Part shown: piece by piece, positions 1 to 10,802 of the stretch
Numbering within the stretch: the first letter of the stretch is position 1
How the letters are laid out: each line of letters starts with the position of its first letter
DNA from: Warburgia ugandensis
Taxonomy: Eukaryota > Streptophyta > Magnoliopsida > Canellales > Canellaceae
Length of the DNA: 64,000 nucleotides
Direction: 5' to 3'
Assembly (NCBI GenBank): GCA_035236585.1
Contig: CP141137.1
Span: 7,766,327 to 7,830,326, forward strand
The notes under the pieces: generated by a model
Databases searched by the model: none
What the model was told of the DNA's origin: nothing
The model's input: the letters and a program-made list of their open reading frames with translations, nothing else
Made by a program: the position numbers and the translations under genes

Positions 1-1896
1 TATAATAGTATAGACCACAAGATATCATTATAAAATTTATCAATCAAGTCTTGGTATCTTTTTTAAAAAAAATGGCAACTCACACACCCTATAGGTCTTT
101 ATATATACACCATTGTCTAGACGCATTCTCAGGACATCCCCTCCACGTGCAAACGCCCTTTCCTACATTCTTTAGAGAAATGCAATGCACTACCTCAAAC
201 CCGTGACTAGTACTGATTTTTAACATTCTATTTTAGTTTATGAATGAGAAATCATGTTAATCATATGATCCTAGCTTCTATTTTTATTTTGTTTTTATTT
301 CATTAGTAGTGATTCAAAGCATAGAAAATACAAGCAACACGATAATCTAATATATTTTGAATAATATAAATTGTTTAGAACTTTTTTAAAATCTGGCCCA
401 AAATCAAAATTAAAAACCACCACTCAACATTTATACGGTTCTACAAAGCCGCAGAACAGTCGGACCCATGTCACCAATATGGGACCATAAGAAATTTTGG
501 TGTGTGTAACTCATTCATCATAGGAGGCCTAGTAAATCAATGCTTTTGATCATAGCATATGTGGGAATACTTGTATTTCCAGCCACTCATCATAAGTTTG
601 CTTAGTTGGGGAACAATCCGCACCTTCACAAGAGAGAGGTCTTCTGTAAAGGATACGCGTCGTAAGATTGGTCCCACATATTTTATGATCAAGATCATGA
701 ATCCCCATGTGGAGCTTCTCCATTACACCATACTAAGACTTGAAGAGTTTGTTGACGGATGTCTACTACTTATTACCTTCTGGAGTCTAAGTAGCAGTCC
801 ACGCTAAAAAAGTTTGGAAGGAGTCCACACCATCTATTGGGCTCCCACCTCTTAATTTTTTGGGCGGTCCAACACGTTCATGGATTCACAAATTCTCGCA
901 ATGGGTGAGTAGTAAAAATCTTATTCAATGAAAACGTCTGTAATGGACCTCTTCAATTAATACATAGTCGATATTAAGAAAAAAATATAATACTGTCCAT
1001 ATTGTAAGAGAAATAATTAATCAAAGAAGCACCTCTTGCATGAGATTTTTGGTTTCGACCATCTTAAGTGACTGTAAATACAAAAAAATGAGTTAGATCA
1101 CTCAAAAACTAAAGGGTAGGGCCCAACAGGTTTTGGGAGTGTAGACTACTACCGGAACCTATATATACATACATACAGGCATACATAGGAGCATAGGCCC
1201 GCCCTACACCTTATAGTTGTATATGAGGCGGTTCATTTATAACCAGATCTAGAAAATAAATGATCATAAAGGTATTTGGATAGTTCCCAAAAATTATGGT
1301 TAGGAGAAGAGATCATTAAATATGCATGACCCACCAGGCAGCTCATAATTTTGACTTTTCCTTGCTGCTTTGACTAAGATTAATACCTAACAGACTTTAG
1401 TAAGATGCTGAAAAGGACAGAGGAAATGAAACCCTAATGCAGTCTCTAGTTTAAGAGTTCAACTACTATGCAAGGCAGTTCCTTTCATGCACTGCATGAC
1501 CATCCAGAAAGTCGCTTGCTTACGCATGTCAATGAGTGCAGACATTTTTCTTAGGTCACGTATTTTCTTTTAGCTACAGCCAAGAAAATTGTTGGGAAAA
1601 AATCAAATCCCAAGAGAAAAGAGTACCACATAACATTCATTGATTTGTACTTGTTTTAAGCAAGCAAGTACACTTATTAGTCCTTATTTTTCTTAAATAC
1701 ATTTTAAAAAAGTCAATGAATTAAAAGTAAAAGGAACAGAAAGTGTAATGGAGGTTTGATGCTAAATTTCCTGTGCATTTAAGTGATGGTTGAGCAACTA
1801 CAAGGAAAATGACGCGTGACTGCATCGAGTAAAGCTCATACAAGAGAGGAAACCATATTATAGATTCCTAAGATGTCATTTTCTTGAGAAAAAGCT
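1..1896. other. Intergenic, AT-rich, no gene recognised
   Basis: I see no reading frame with recognisable protein similarity, no RNA gene and no clear repeat until the SINE that starts near 1897. The short open frame at 559-807 has no family features. The second exon expected for the CASP-like gene at 2557-2799 (minus strand) was looked for here and not found. Confidence 0.5.
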
Positions 1897-2031
1897 AAAG
1901 TGCAGCCCTGGTGCACAAAGTTCCTGCTTATGCAGAGTTCAGAGAAGGGGTGAGCCACAATGGTCTAGAGTAGGCAGTCTTACCTTGCATTTTTGTAAAA
2001 AGTTGATTCCATGTCTTGAACTCGTGACAAC
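1897..2031 (-). repeat. Au SINE, 5'-truncated copy
   Basis: On the minus strand this reads as the 3' half of the Au SINE: the TTGCAAAATGCAAGGTAAG-like block, the GTGGTCC block, then GTGCACC and GGGCTGC. The tRNA-like head is missing. A perfect 15-bp target duplication, TCTTGAGAAAAAGCT, flanks it at 1882-1896 and 2032-2046, so the truncation arose at insertion. Confidence 0.85.
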
Positions 2032-2270
2032 TCTTGAGAAAAAGCTTTTTCTCTAAATACAACATCTAATAGATGAAAGTGATGGGGTACGATGAACTGA
2101 TCTGCTTGCACCCCCATCTAATGGGTTCCATGTTCAGTTGATAGGGGTCAGGACCATGCTTAAATTGAGGTTGATCTACAAATATGAATATTATTAACAA
2201 GGGGGAAAAAAAGAAGAGAGAGAGAGAGAGAGAGAGGTAAATTTCCACATCCATATGCTATTATGAGAAA

Positions 2271-2446
2271 GAGAGCATGGTGATTTGGTAGAGTTGTTAT
2301 CGGTGACCTTGAGGTCATGGGTTCAAGGCGTGAAAATAGCCTCTTGCAAAATGCAAGATATGGCTACATACTATTGACCCTTATGTCCACCCCTTACTCG
2401 ATCCACGTATGCAAGAACTTCTTGCACCGGAACTGCCCTCTTTATA
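2271..2446 (+). repeat. Au SINE
   Basis: Contains the diagnostic order GACCTTGAGGTCATGGGTTC (B-box region), GCCTCTTGCAAAATGCAAG, a degraded GGCCCTTGTGGTCC block and CACCGG..CTGCCCT at the 3' end. Imperfect flanking repeats are present (CTATTATGAGAA before, CTATCATGAAAA after). Confidence 0.8.
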
Positions 2447-2556
2447 TACTATCATGAAAATCAAGGAAGTATTACCAAATGAGATGTGAAAGAAAATGAG
2501 GCACCCACATGCTCCTGCATGATAAAATCTAGCGAGAAGGGAGGGAAGAAGATTGC

Positions 2557-2799
2557 TCACACAAATCCGGAAGAGTAGTGTGATTTGGCCGTCACCGGAA
2601 TGTAAATGGGTACAGTACCAAGCGGTATCGGAACTTGTTCAGTCTCTTTGGCCACTCCCATGACAATTGCCGCTGTCAGAGTGGCAGCTATGGCAGCAAT
2701 CCGGAGAAGGAAGTCCGAAGATCTTACAGATCTTGGGTTTGCAACCTTCGCAGCGTTCGATTGGGTGCCATCAAAACCAACCTTAGACTGAGATTCCAT
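2557..2799 (-). CDS. CASP-like membrane protein, first exon only
   Basis: Reading from ATG 2799 downward gives about 80 residues. A hydrophilic N-terminus is followed by VRSSDFLLRIAAIAATLTAA and VMGVAKET, then a segment ending in VPVTAK..HYSSGFV. This matches the start of CASPL1 proteins: a cytosolic tail, TM1 with the conserved LR-ATLTAAIVMG pattern, and the first extracellular loop. CASPs and CASPLs are four-helix plasma-membrane scaffolds. The frame meets TGA directly after FV, where family members continue into TM2 (FVYFV-like). A GTGAGC donor overlaps this point, so an intron may start here. No second exon is visible downstream on the minus strand. A TATA box lies 155-165 bp upstream. 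It is either the 5' part of a gene continuing beyond this window or a truncated copy. The upstream GTG codons are not needed as starts. Confidence 0.72.
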   Translation of the reverse strand: MESQSKVGFDGTQSNAAKVANPRSVRSSDFLLRIAAIAATLTAAIVMGVAKETEQVPIPLGTVPIYIPVTAKSHYSSGFV

Positions 2800-2868
2800 C
2801 ACCACTACACTGACCGACTAAATCGATGGTCTTGACAATTTTCTCAACGCAAGAAGAAAGAACAAAGA

Positions 2869-2873
<5 letters not shown>

Positions 2874-2901
<28 letters not shown>
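2874..2901. repeat. (GA)n microsatellite in CASPL leader
   Basis: About 14 GA units. On the minus strand this is a CT-rich tract between the TATA box and the CASP-like ATG, a common arrangement in plant 5' leaders. Confidence 0.9.
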
Positions 2902-2952
2902 CAAGAGGAGGCCAGAGAGTAGAAGAAAATATGTTTGAGAGAAGAAGAACAT

Positions 2953-2962
2953 GCGTATTTAT
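2953..2962 (-). promoter_or_regulatory. TATA box of CASP-like gene
   Basis: The minus strand reads CTCTATAAATACGC. With a transcription start about 30 bp downstream, the leader would contain the CT repeat and reach the ATG at 2799. Confidence 0.6.
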
Positions 2963-3448
2963 AGAGTGAGAGACTGGAGATATAGAGGGGACAGAGCGGT
3001 AAAAATGTGGGATGAAGGGAAAGTCTAACTTGGTTTTACATGCGGTTATCCAAACTCTCGTGTCACCTTCTAGCTACTGCCACATTCACGAAGGTTTGGT
3101 GGGGAACATGGCAATGCCGGAGATATAAATATTGTAGGCCTATTTCCTATCTGTCTAAGCTTCTATTTTGAACAGTAATCCAAAAGCCTAATAGTTGAAA
3201 CCTAAAGGTATTTAGTTTGAGACGTTTAGATATTTTTTTGTAAAATATTTTTATTAGGTAAGACTGCGTACTATAAGTCATTTGTAGTTCACTCCTTTTC
3301 CGAATGCTGTATATGTGGGAGCTTTGTGAACTGGGCTGCCTTTTCTTTTAAGCAATTCAACGTGCATGGTGGCTGCGTGTAAAGTAATATCAGCCCAAAT
3401 AAAGTTATATAGGACCTAGATACTTCCACATCGTTCTATCTCTGCATT

Positions 3449-3562
3449 CTCGGTGCACAAAGTTTAATAGTACGTAGCTTTATCTTGCATTTTGCAAGAT
3501 ACTATTTTTATACCTTGAACCTATGACTTCAAGGTCATACAATGACAACTCTACCTTTGAAA
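3449..3562 (-). repeat. Au SINE, internally deleted
   Basis: The minus strand shows GACCTTGAAGTCATAGGTTC, TTGCAAAATGCAAG and a GTGCACCGAG end. The segment between the TGCAAG block and the 3' end is mostly lost. Confidence 0.7.
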
Positions 3563-4156
3563 CATAAGACACATTTAAATTTAGATCAGCAGCCATTTGT
3601 GGCCCGGATTGTAGTGCAAATTTGCGTATTGACTTACACGCCAACACATTTTATCGCACTGTTTTTATGCTGCACTGTATTGACCTGCTAGCATGTGTGG
3701 TTTCTTTGGAAGCAGACATGGGCCTCGTGTGTGAAAGCAATGTGCAAGTGGATATTTTCAGTTGGGCGCCTACTGTCCTTTCTGACTACCCAGTCAACCT
3801 TTCCCACCACATTTACACCCAGTTGCATGGCAAGTCGGTGTGTGGCTCAACCATGTGCAATTGGGAAGCTGGTTGGACCCAATAGTGGCCCTGCTTAAGA
3901 ATGATCCACGCCGTCCATCTGATAGGAACCAATCTCGACCTCTAATGGCTCGAATCACGCAGCCAGTTAGAGTTAAAATGTATTGTTCTATCGTTGGACA
4001 TGAAGTCGTAGTCAAAAGGGACAGGTCCCAAGCCATCCACATTTCGTCTTGGTTTCTGCATGGGCTGCCAACAACCTATTGGCGGCTTCATTGGCCGCTT
4101 AGTTTGTATATATAAAACAAAGTAATAATACTGGCGGGTTGGCCATGGCTTATGCA

Positions 4157-4290
4157 TTTGGTGATGTAACTAATGCATGTAATTTTTAGAATTAAGGGGT
4201 CATGCATCACTAACTTACCAAAATTTACATTACTTATAAGCGAATTCAGTTACCTAATTCTAATTACATGTATTAGTTATACAATACTGT
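4157..4290. mobile_element. Small fold-back MITE
   Basis: GTAACTAATGCATGTAATTT near 4165 is inversely repeated by AATTACATGTATTAGTTATA near 4262-4281. The arms continue inward through TTAGAATTA and TAATTCTAA. This ~135-bp palindromic structure has no coding capacity, as expected of a MITE. The exact ends and target duplication are not resolved. Confidence 0.6.
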
Positions 4291-4299
4291 AACAATTTC

Positions 4300-6128
4300 C
4301 ATGGTACCACGTTGGCCTTGTTTTTTTAAGTTAAAGAGACTTATATTAGTCCCTCATTGTCTTTTCTACAAGCAATACATAGTGACATGATTTAATAGTC
4401 CCTCGTTGCTTCTAGTAAAGAGACTATAACATAGGAACTTCTAAATTCCTTGTACCATCTCCTCTCTCTGCTAGAGCTATCTAGTTTTCGGGATTTATAA
4501 ATTTGATCCATCGTTCTCTATTCACTTTTTTTTTTTTTTTTTTTTTAGAGTTTGCCAGTTGGGACATCACTTTCCTCTTCGAGATTATAGTATGCCTAGT
4601 TAGAGACATTCTTTACTTTGTTTATGAAATTACCCATTATTAGCATGCTCTTCAAGGGCTCTTCCACTTGTGAAAATTTCTAGTTATAGAGTTTAAGTGA
4701 GAAAAATGAAAGTTAAAAGTATATCTTTCGACCACTCTTGTTCTAGTATTTTAGAACTGTGAAGTTGTTCTTGTTCTTAGTTTATCCTTGAAGCTTCAAA
4801 TGCCTGATCCATTTTTTTATCTCATTTGCCAAGTGAATTGAATTATGATATTATTTCTTTTGGAAGAGTTATTTTGGATTTGAATGGAGATATTGAAAAC
4901 TTTATTTTTATGGCATTCATCTTGAAGACAAAAGTACAGACAGATTCTTATTATGCAAATCGATTGAGGTACATATTGATTCGGGCTTTTTTTAATCCTG
5001 AAGATAGAACTATCATATCTCTTGCGCTTACTAGAAGGCTTTAATTATCTTCAAAAAGCTACTATACGAGGTTGATCAAATTCCAATTTTGTGCAAGACT
5101 TTTATATTTCTAGCACACACGTACTGCCTCAAAATATATTATACAACCATCTATATCTTATGTACCACAAACTCATTTCCATGAATGGTCGGGTTATCGA
5201 ATTGGCCTAATATATATTTTCGGGTGGTGGAGCCCACTATGTGAAAGTGGGTGCCCCTTGTTGTAACACCACGATGGTTCCTATAGTCTCAAAATGAGCC
5301 ATGTGCTGAGCTACTGATGGCTAGTCACATGATTCGGTTTTGTAGGCCTTGATTTCTTGATCAATGAAACTTTGGTGTCAGTGGCTACATCACGATGAAA
5401 TGATCCCTTCCAATTAATGTGTGATTACTATCACATAAGATAATTGGGGACGGGTTAACAATTGCTGCCTAAGCAATGAGACCCCGAGCAAAGCCAACTT
5501 CAATCTGCATGTGTATGCATCCGATTCTTCAATCTGCACATCTCCTTGTCACTTGGATTGGATTTCAATTCCAGACAACAACATGGTGGGGCGATGTGGA
5601 CTCTAGGATTAGTCTTTCCACTTCATTTTCCCAGAGTCCTTTTCAACTTGGGAATTCGAAAATGGAAATGGGGGTCTAACATTGATGGGAGCCAAAGCAT
5701 CCAAGGTCTCGGTCAGAAGGTAGGTCAGATGTCAAATCCGTTTTAACTAGTGCTATAAACTTCATTTTCCTTTAAAAAAAAATGGCCCACAATTGTTGGC
5801 CATCTGACTAAAGAAGCAAACTAAGATCATTCGTCAGAAATGCTTTCTCCAGCTAAAAGATCATTTTACAAAGGAAACCCGTTTGGGGCTAAAAGATGTG
5901 ATGGGGAAACACCACAGTGCTGGGTATGATTAAGGAAAGTGGTTGAATAGAGCTGTAAATGTTTTTATTGAAGTTACAAAAATCTCCCACACACCTAAAA
6001 GCTTAAACCGACACAAAGTCTGTCAATACTATTTAGTTTTTCTTTTATTTCTTTCCCTATTTTATCAAAGGCCGGTTGCATATGTATCATCTTTGAAGGA
6101 CAATAAAGCTTAGGAAATTATATTATAT
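4300..6128. other. Intergenic, no gene recognised
   Basis: AT-rich sequence with a T-run near 4527-4546. Open frames such as 4826-5044 and 5476-5746 show no domain, splice pattern or repeat that would support a gene. Confidence 0.45.
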
Positions 6129-6140
6129 ATGTTAGAAATA

Positions 6141-6317
6141 TCCTAGAAGGAGAGCCTTGGCACAACATTAAAAGTTGTCATCGTATGACTTTGAGGTCAT
6201 ATGGGTTCAAGGCATGAAAACTACTTTTTGCAAAATGCAAGGCTATAGGCCCTTGTGATTCACCCTTTCCTTGGATTCTGCATAGGCAAGAGCTTCGTGC
6301 ACCAGGGCTGCCCTTTT
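6141..6317 (+). repeat. Au SINE, near full length, with target duplication
   Basis: Starts with GGAGAGCCTTGGCACAAC and passes through GACTTTGAGGTCATATGGGT, TTTTGCAAAATGCAAGG, GGCCCTTGTG, GAGCTTCGTGCACCAGGGC and TGCCCTTTT. A perfect 12-bp duplication ATGTTAGAAATA flanks it (6129-6140 and 6318-6329). Confidence 0.92.
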
Positions 6318-6329
6318 ATGTTAGAAATA

Positions 6330-7261
6330 CCCTCTCTTAAATACTTGCAAAATGTGTCTAGATATTTTCAAATGCTTAAACTAGCGACTAATAGCCAATA
6401 AATGCATCACGTAGTTGGTTGCTGATAACTTGGCATCTCCTCTAAAATATAGGTGATCATAGGTTTAAATTGCTACTTACCCTTTTGCCAAGGATTAAAT
6501 TTAGGAGTGTGAGTGAGTGAGGCTGTACGAGTGATTTGCTTTGCAATTATTCATTTATTAACAAAAAATAAGTATTTGTACTTTCTCTTTTGCAATCAAA
6601 TGTTAACTACTTTTTATACCTGCAATAAATTTCTGTAGCTAACACTCCTGGCATATATATATCTTCTTAGATCAAAGCAATTCACCTTGTTCAAGTCATA
6701 AGTTTTAGTGTACCTATGAAAAATCATGCTAGTCCGATATTTCTAACTATTTTCTTATTTTTAATTTAAAATATTAAAAATCCTAATTTAAGAAACATCA
6801 GCTACAAGCATCCTCTCGTAGTGAGATTTTGTGTGTAGGTTATTTAGGAGAGTACAAGCTACTTGAATAGGTTAAATCTTCTGAAAATCAAGCCTAAATT
6901 CATTGAAAGGTGACTCCTCTCCTATGCTAGCGTTTTTCCATTTTTTTGGTTGTGAGTATAAAATATCAAATGCTAGTTTAAGCATTTGAAATTATCAGGA
7001 CTCTTATAAAATATGTGATTATATAATAGTATATGGCTGGTGATTTGCACACCATACAAAATAGTTGGGACACCTCATTCTTCAATCCGGCAAACATGAC
7101 AGTTAATTGTAAAAATTTCAAAATCACAATATCTCCTTCTTAAGTAAGATCATTATAAACTAGCAAAAATGTCCGTATAAATGTTTCTAATTTTCCAACC
7201 CATAATCCTAATGCGCCCTTCAAACCCACCAAGCTCTTTCTTATCCCACACCTAAAACCCT

Positions 7262-7263
<2 letters not shown>
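6330..7263. other. Intergenic, no gene recognised
   Basis: AT-rich DNA with no supported feature. Confidence 0.45.

Positions 7264-7325
<62 letters not shown>
7264..7325. repeat. (CT)n microsatellite, about 31 units
   Basis: Uninterrupted CT dinucleotides. The Arg-Glu repeat proteins that can be translated across it are artefacts. Confidence 0.97.
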
Positions 7326-7327
<2 letters not shown>

Positions 7328-7613
7328 TGGATTCAAATCCACCACCCAAAATCTAGGTTTTGATGCACGGTCTATGACAGTAAAAATGAGTAGTTTTATC
7401 AATGCAAGCCCCTCTAGTATATAGAAGAGAGATTTTTGTTGTCTAATTTGATCCAGAGACCACAACTTTTCCATGTTCCAGAACTTTCTCTATTAACTTT
7501 GCCTATTCCATCCATACCACTAATAGTAGAACCAAAATAGAGAAAAATATTGGAGTAGAGTTCACTGAAGATTTGGCTTAAAGGATAAACAATTCGGATT
7601 AACAAACTAAAGA

Positions 7614-7782
7614 GTGATAATTTCATCAAAGAATTATAGGTGTAAAGTACAGGTGACATTTGATTAGTCAAAAATGACTGTTATTTTTTCTATCTTTTTT
7701 TATTTTTTATTTTTTTTTAGCCAATCAAATGTCACTTGCTCTTTACACTTACACAAAATAATTAAAATTAACACACATACAA
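7614..7782. mobile_element. MITE family A, copy 1
   Basis: GTGTAAAGTACAGGTGACAT near 7640 pairs with ATGTCACTTGCTCTTTACAC near 7729-7748. The inner arms are TTTGATTAGTC and AGCCAATCAAA. The arms surround a T-rich centre. The same arms occur at 20.3 kb and 40.6 kb. Confidence 0.75.

Positions 7783-7836
<54 letters not shown>
7783..7836. repeat. (AT)n(GA)nG9 compound microsatellite
   Basis: About 10 AT units, 13 GA units and a G run, directly beside MITE copy 1. A comparable (AT)n(GA)nG tract lies beside MITE copy 3 at 40.6 kb. Confidence 0.95.
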
Positions 7837-8445
7837 TGGTTATGAAGGAGAGTCTTTTCGTTTTCATTATTAAATGCTAGGTAGGGCTTATTTGCTTTAC
7901 GTAATTAATGGGTTGCAGAAAAAGCAACTTTAAGTTACATCTAACATTGTGTCCACGTTATTTTAATTAGTATGCACATCACTAGCATTAAAGATTTAAA
8001 CTTAATACTGCATTACAAAGCAAATTGCTCTTACACATACACACACTCCTAAATCTAATCCCTAGACAATGGGTTAAAAAGTGACTCGTACTAGCATATT
8101 TTAGGAGAGATGCAAGTTATTTGCAAACAACTGTACTAGTTAGACATTAGTTGGCAGTTAAACATTTAAAGTTATTCTCCCCATTTTAACATTTTTCTAA
8201 TTTCCTCATTTTCTCATTGGATGCACTCAATTTAATTTGACAGTTTAAACTAAATAGCAGATTATGTAGTGTACATGCAGAAGCCCAAAATATTTTCACG
8301 TTTAGCTTTGCTTACGTATCTCCTCATCAACGTCTTGCAAAACAAGCCACCTTTATCATTCATCAAATATAGCAAAATTCCGTACTCGAAGCTGGAATTA
8401 CTCCCACTTTAGGCATTTAGACGTAGCAAGACAGCATATTAAATG

Positions 8446-8615
8446 AAGGTGAGCCTTAGCACATGGCAGGGTTGTCATTGTATGATTTTGAAGTCATAGA
8501 GGCTTGAAAATAGCGTCTTGCAAAATGTAAGATAAGACTGCGTACTATTAATCATTATGGTCTGTCCTTTTCCCAAACCTTGCATAAGTAAGAGCTCCGT
8601 ATCCATGCTTTCTTG
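8446..8615 (+). repeat. Au SINE, diverged
   Basis: Recognisable order: GTGAGCCTTAGCACA, GATTTTGAAGTCATAGAGGC, GCGTCTTGCAAAATGTAAG, CTGCGTACTATTA and CATAAGTAAGAGCTCCGT. More mutated than the other copies. Confidence 0.75.
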
Positions 8616-9000
8616 TCAATAGTGGAAAGGGTAGTCCAGATGAATAATTTGACTTTCTAGGCATGGGAACTGGTTAGGTATTAGCTAGAATAACTACGAA
8701 GGCACCCTCTAATGGTCCTTCATTACGAGCTATCCGAGAGTGCCACATGACAAACTTCAGAGTGGCTCTCCATTTTACACGACGGTCTCCACCTTTAATC
8801 AGTTGGAGCCATTCGTAAATGGATCCGACCCATAAAGGATTCTTCTGTATTCTTCATCGTTGCAAATCAACTGCTGTTACACTGTTTCCATGCTTCAGTT
8901 TCTTGTTTCCACCGAGAAGCAGCTGATTCTTTCTCATGTTCTAGGATCATCCAATTTACACCATTGTGGACTAATAGATATTCGCGTAAAAATTAAGGAT

Positions 9001-9085
9001 TTAAGACGAGAAAATAGCCTCTTACAAAAATACAAGATAATGTTGTGCATGATAAACCCTTTTTATCTACCCTTTCTCGCCTTGC
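9001..9085 (+). repeat. Possible Au SINE fragment
   Basis: The run GACGAGAAAATAGCCTCTTA..AAATACAAGATAATG resembles the middle of an Au SINE. Head and tail are not recognisable. Confidence 0.4.
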
Positions 9086-9465
9086 CAAATGCATTCATGT
9101 TAGGATTAGTTAGAAGTTGAGACCTGTATCCCTCCAAATCGCTGGCAGTTGAGAATGGTATGGTTTGAGTTACTAAGTACAAGGGGGACCGGGACGGTCA
9201 ATGGTGAAGCGCTTCTAGGAACTTTGCTGGAGTTGGCTGTGGTTAGTCGTTAGGGTAGACTCCTGAAAGGCGTAAACGCCTTGAGAGGGAAAAGAAAGAA
9301 GTTTGTGTATTTCCGTTTTTATATTCGATAAACTTTTTTTAGATCTAACTTGTTTATCATGTTCTTGGTATAAAAAATAGGCAAACCAATAAAAGTCTCA
9401 CAAAGACTAAACCAAAGCGCTTAAAGTCAAAGCACTCCAACTTTTTATATAATGGAACTCACTTA

Positions 9466-10456
9466 TAGATGATCTACCTATTTCATCTAATTGTTAGTCC
9501 AAAAATCATAATGGTTCTAACATCCAAAAGCTTCATATTTTCAACTAGCTGAAGTAGTGGATTGAGACACTCTGGATGGTTAGAGTCTAGTAGCCAAAAG
9601 CATTACTAACTTATACTTTAACACGAGTATCATGAGGCACGGGAAATCCCTTGTGAATAAGCAAAGACTACCTTGAAAGGCATACTCCTAGGTAATTAAA
9701 AGCTTTTCAAACAATTATATATTTCAACTAGCCAAAGCAGTTGAGTGAGATACCATAAATGGTTAGTCCAATAGCCAAAAGCATCACTAGCTTATACTCT
9801 TAAATGAGTAGCATGGGCACATAGAATTCCATGTGAATTAGCAAAGCCCACCTTACAAAGGCTAGATACTCTTGCATAACTAAAAGCTTTTCAAAGAATT
9901 ATATATTTCAACTACCCAAAGCAGTTGAGTGAGACACCCTAAATGGTTAGAGTTCAGCAACCGAAAGCATCACTAGCTTATACTTTGACCTGATTAGCAT
10001 GGGGCATGTGAAATCCCATGTGAATCAGTAAAAACCACCTTGTAGGGCTAGATACTCCTAGGCAACTAAAAGCTTTTCAAAGAATTATATATTTCAACTA
10101 GCCAAAGTAGTTGAGTGAGATAACCTAGATGGTTAGAGTCTAGTAGCAGAAAGCATCACTAGTTTATACTCTAACCCAAGTGACATGGGGCATGTGAAAT
10201 CCTGTGTGAATCAACAAAGACCACTAGATGCTTCTAGATAACTAAAAGCTTTTCAAAGAATTATATATTTCAACTAGTCTGAGTAGTTGAGTGAGCCACC
10301 CTAAATAGTTAGACTCCAGTAGTCCGGGGCATCATTAACTTTATACTTTGACTTGACTAGCATGAAGCATGTAAAATTCCGTGTGAATTAGCAAAGACCA
10401 CTTTGCAAGGCTAGATACTTTTGTGTGACTAAAAGCTTTTCAAACAATTATATATT
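9466..10456. repeat. ~180-bp tandem repeat array, 5-6 copies
   Basis: The landmark AAAAGCTTTTCAAA(G/C)AATTATATATTT recurs at about 9701, 9885, 10071, 10247 and 10433, with a diverged AAGCTTCATATTTTCAACTA copy at 9528. The spacings are 173, 184, 186, 176 and 186 bp. Each unit also carries TTGAGTGAGACACC, ATGGTTAGAGTC, GCATCACTAGCTTATAC, AGCATGGGGCATGTGAAATC and GGCTAGATACTCCTAGG. Copies differ by scattered substitutions, so the array is not recent. It ends about 150 bp before the SPC24 promoter. Confidence 0.92.
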
Positions 10457-10606
10457 TATATATTTAAAAAATAAAAACCACTGGCTTCTCATATATCAAT
10501 TTTCATTATTTTTTGGATTTATAGACATATAAAGCTAAAAACAATTAGGCAAAAAATTGGAGCACTTTGACTCAAGCGCTTTCTTTAGCATTATCCATCT
10601 GGAAGA

Positions 10607-10690
10607 TATAAATGCCCGTTAGGCGTGAAGGCCTTTTAGAATTCCCGCGCATTTCCTCTCTTCCAAAAGCATCTCCTAGGTTAGGGTTTC
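10607..10690 (+). promoter_or_regulatory. SPC24 promoter elements: TATA, E2F site, telo-box
   Basis: A TATA-like GATATAAATG lies at 10605-10614. ATTCCCGCGC at 10641-10650 fits the E2F consensus WTTSSCSS, and TTAGGGTTTC at 10681-10690 is a telo-box-type motif. E2F and telo-box motifs are typical upstream of plant S-phase and division genes, which fits a kinetochore subunit. The ATG follows at 10803. Roles are inferred from motifs only. Confidence 0.6.
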
Positions 10691-10802
10691 GAAATAGATT
10701 CAAATCCCCCTCTTCTTTTTCCAAATCCCCGTCCCCCTGCCATTTCAGATCCAAGTCTTGACCCAGTCCATTTCTCTGCTTGAATTAGAGGGTACTTCCT
10801 CC

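Noticed and set aside
3622..4157. Overlapping frames on both strands
   Set aside because: There is no domain, no codon bias and no splice support. Mutual overlap suggests chance.
7241..7474. Arg-Glu repeat proteins over CT/GA runs (also at 24.7, 45.1, 58.2 kb) and Met-Tyr-Val-Cys repeats at 47 kb
   Set aside because: They are translations of microsatellites.
9466..10456. Considered as a CRISPR-like array
   Set aside because: The whole ~180-bp unit repeats rather than a short repeat with unique spacers, and the genome is a plant.
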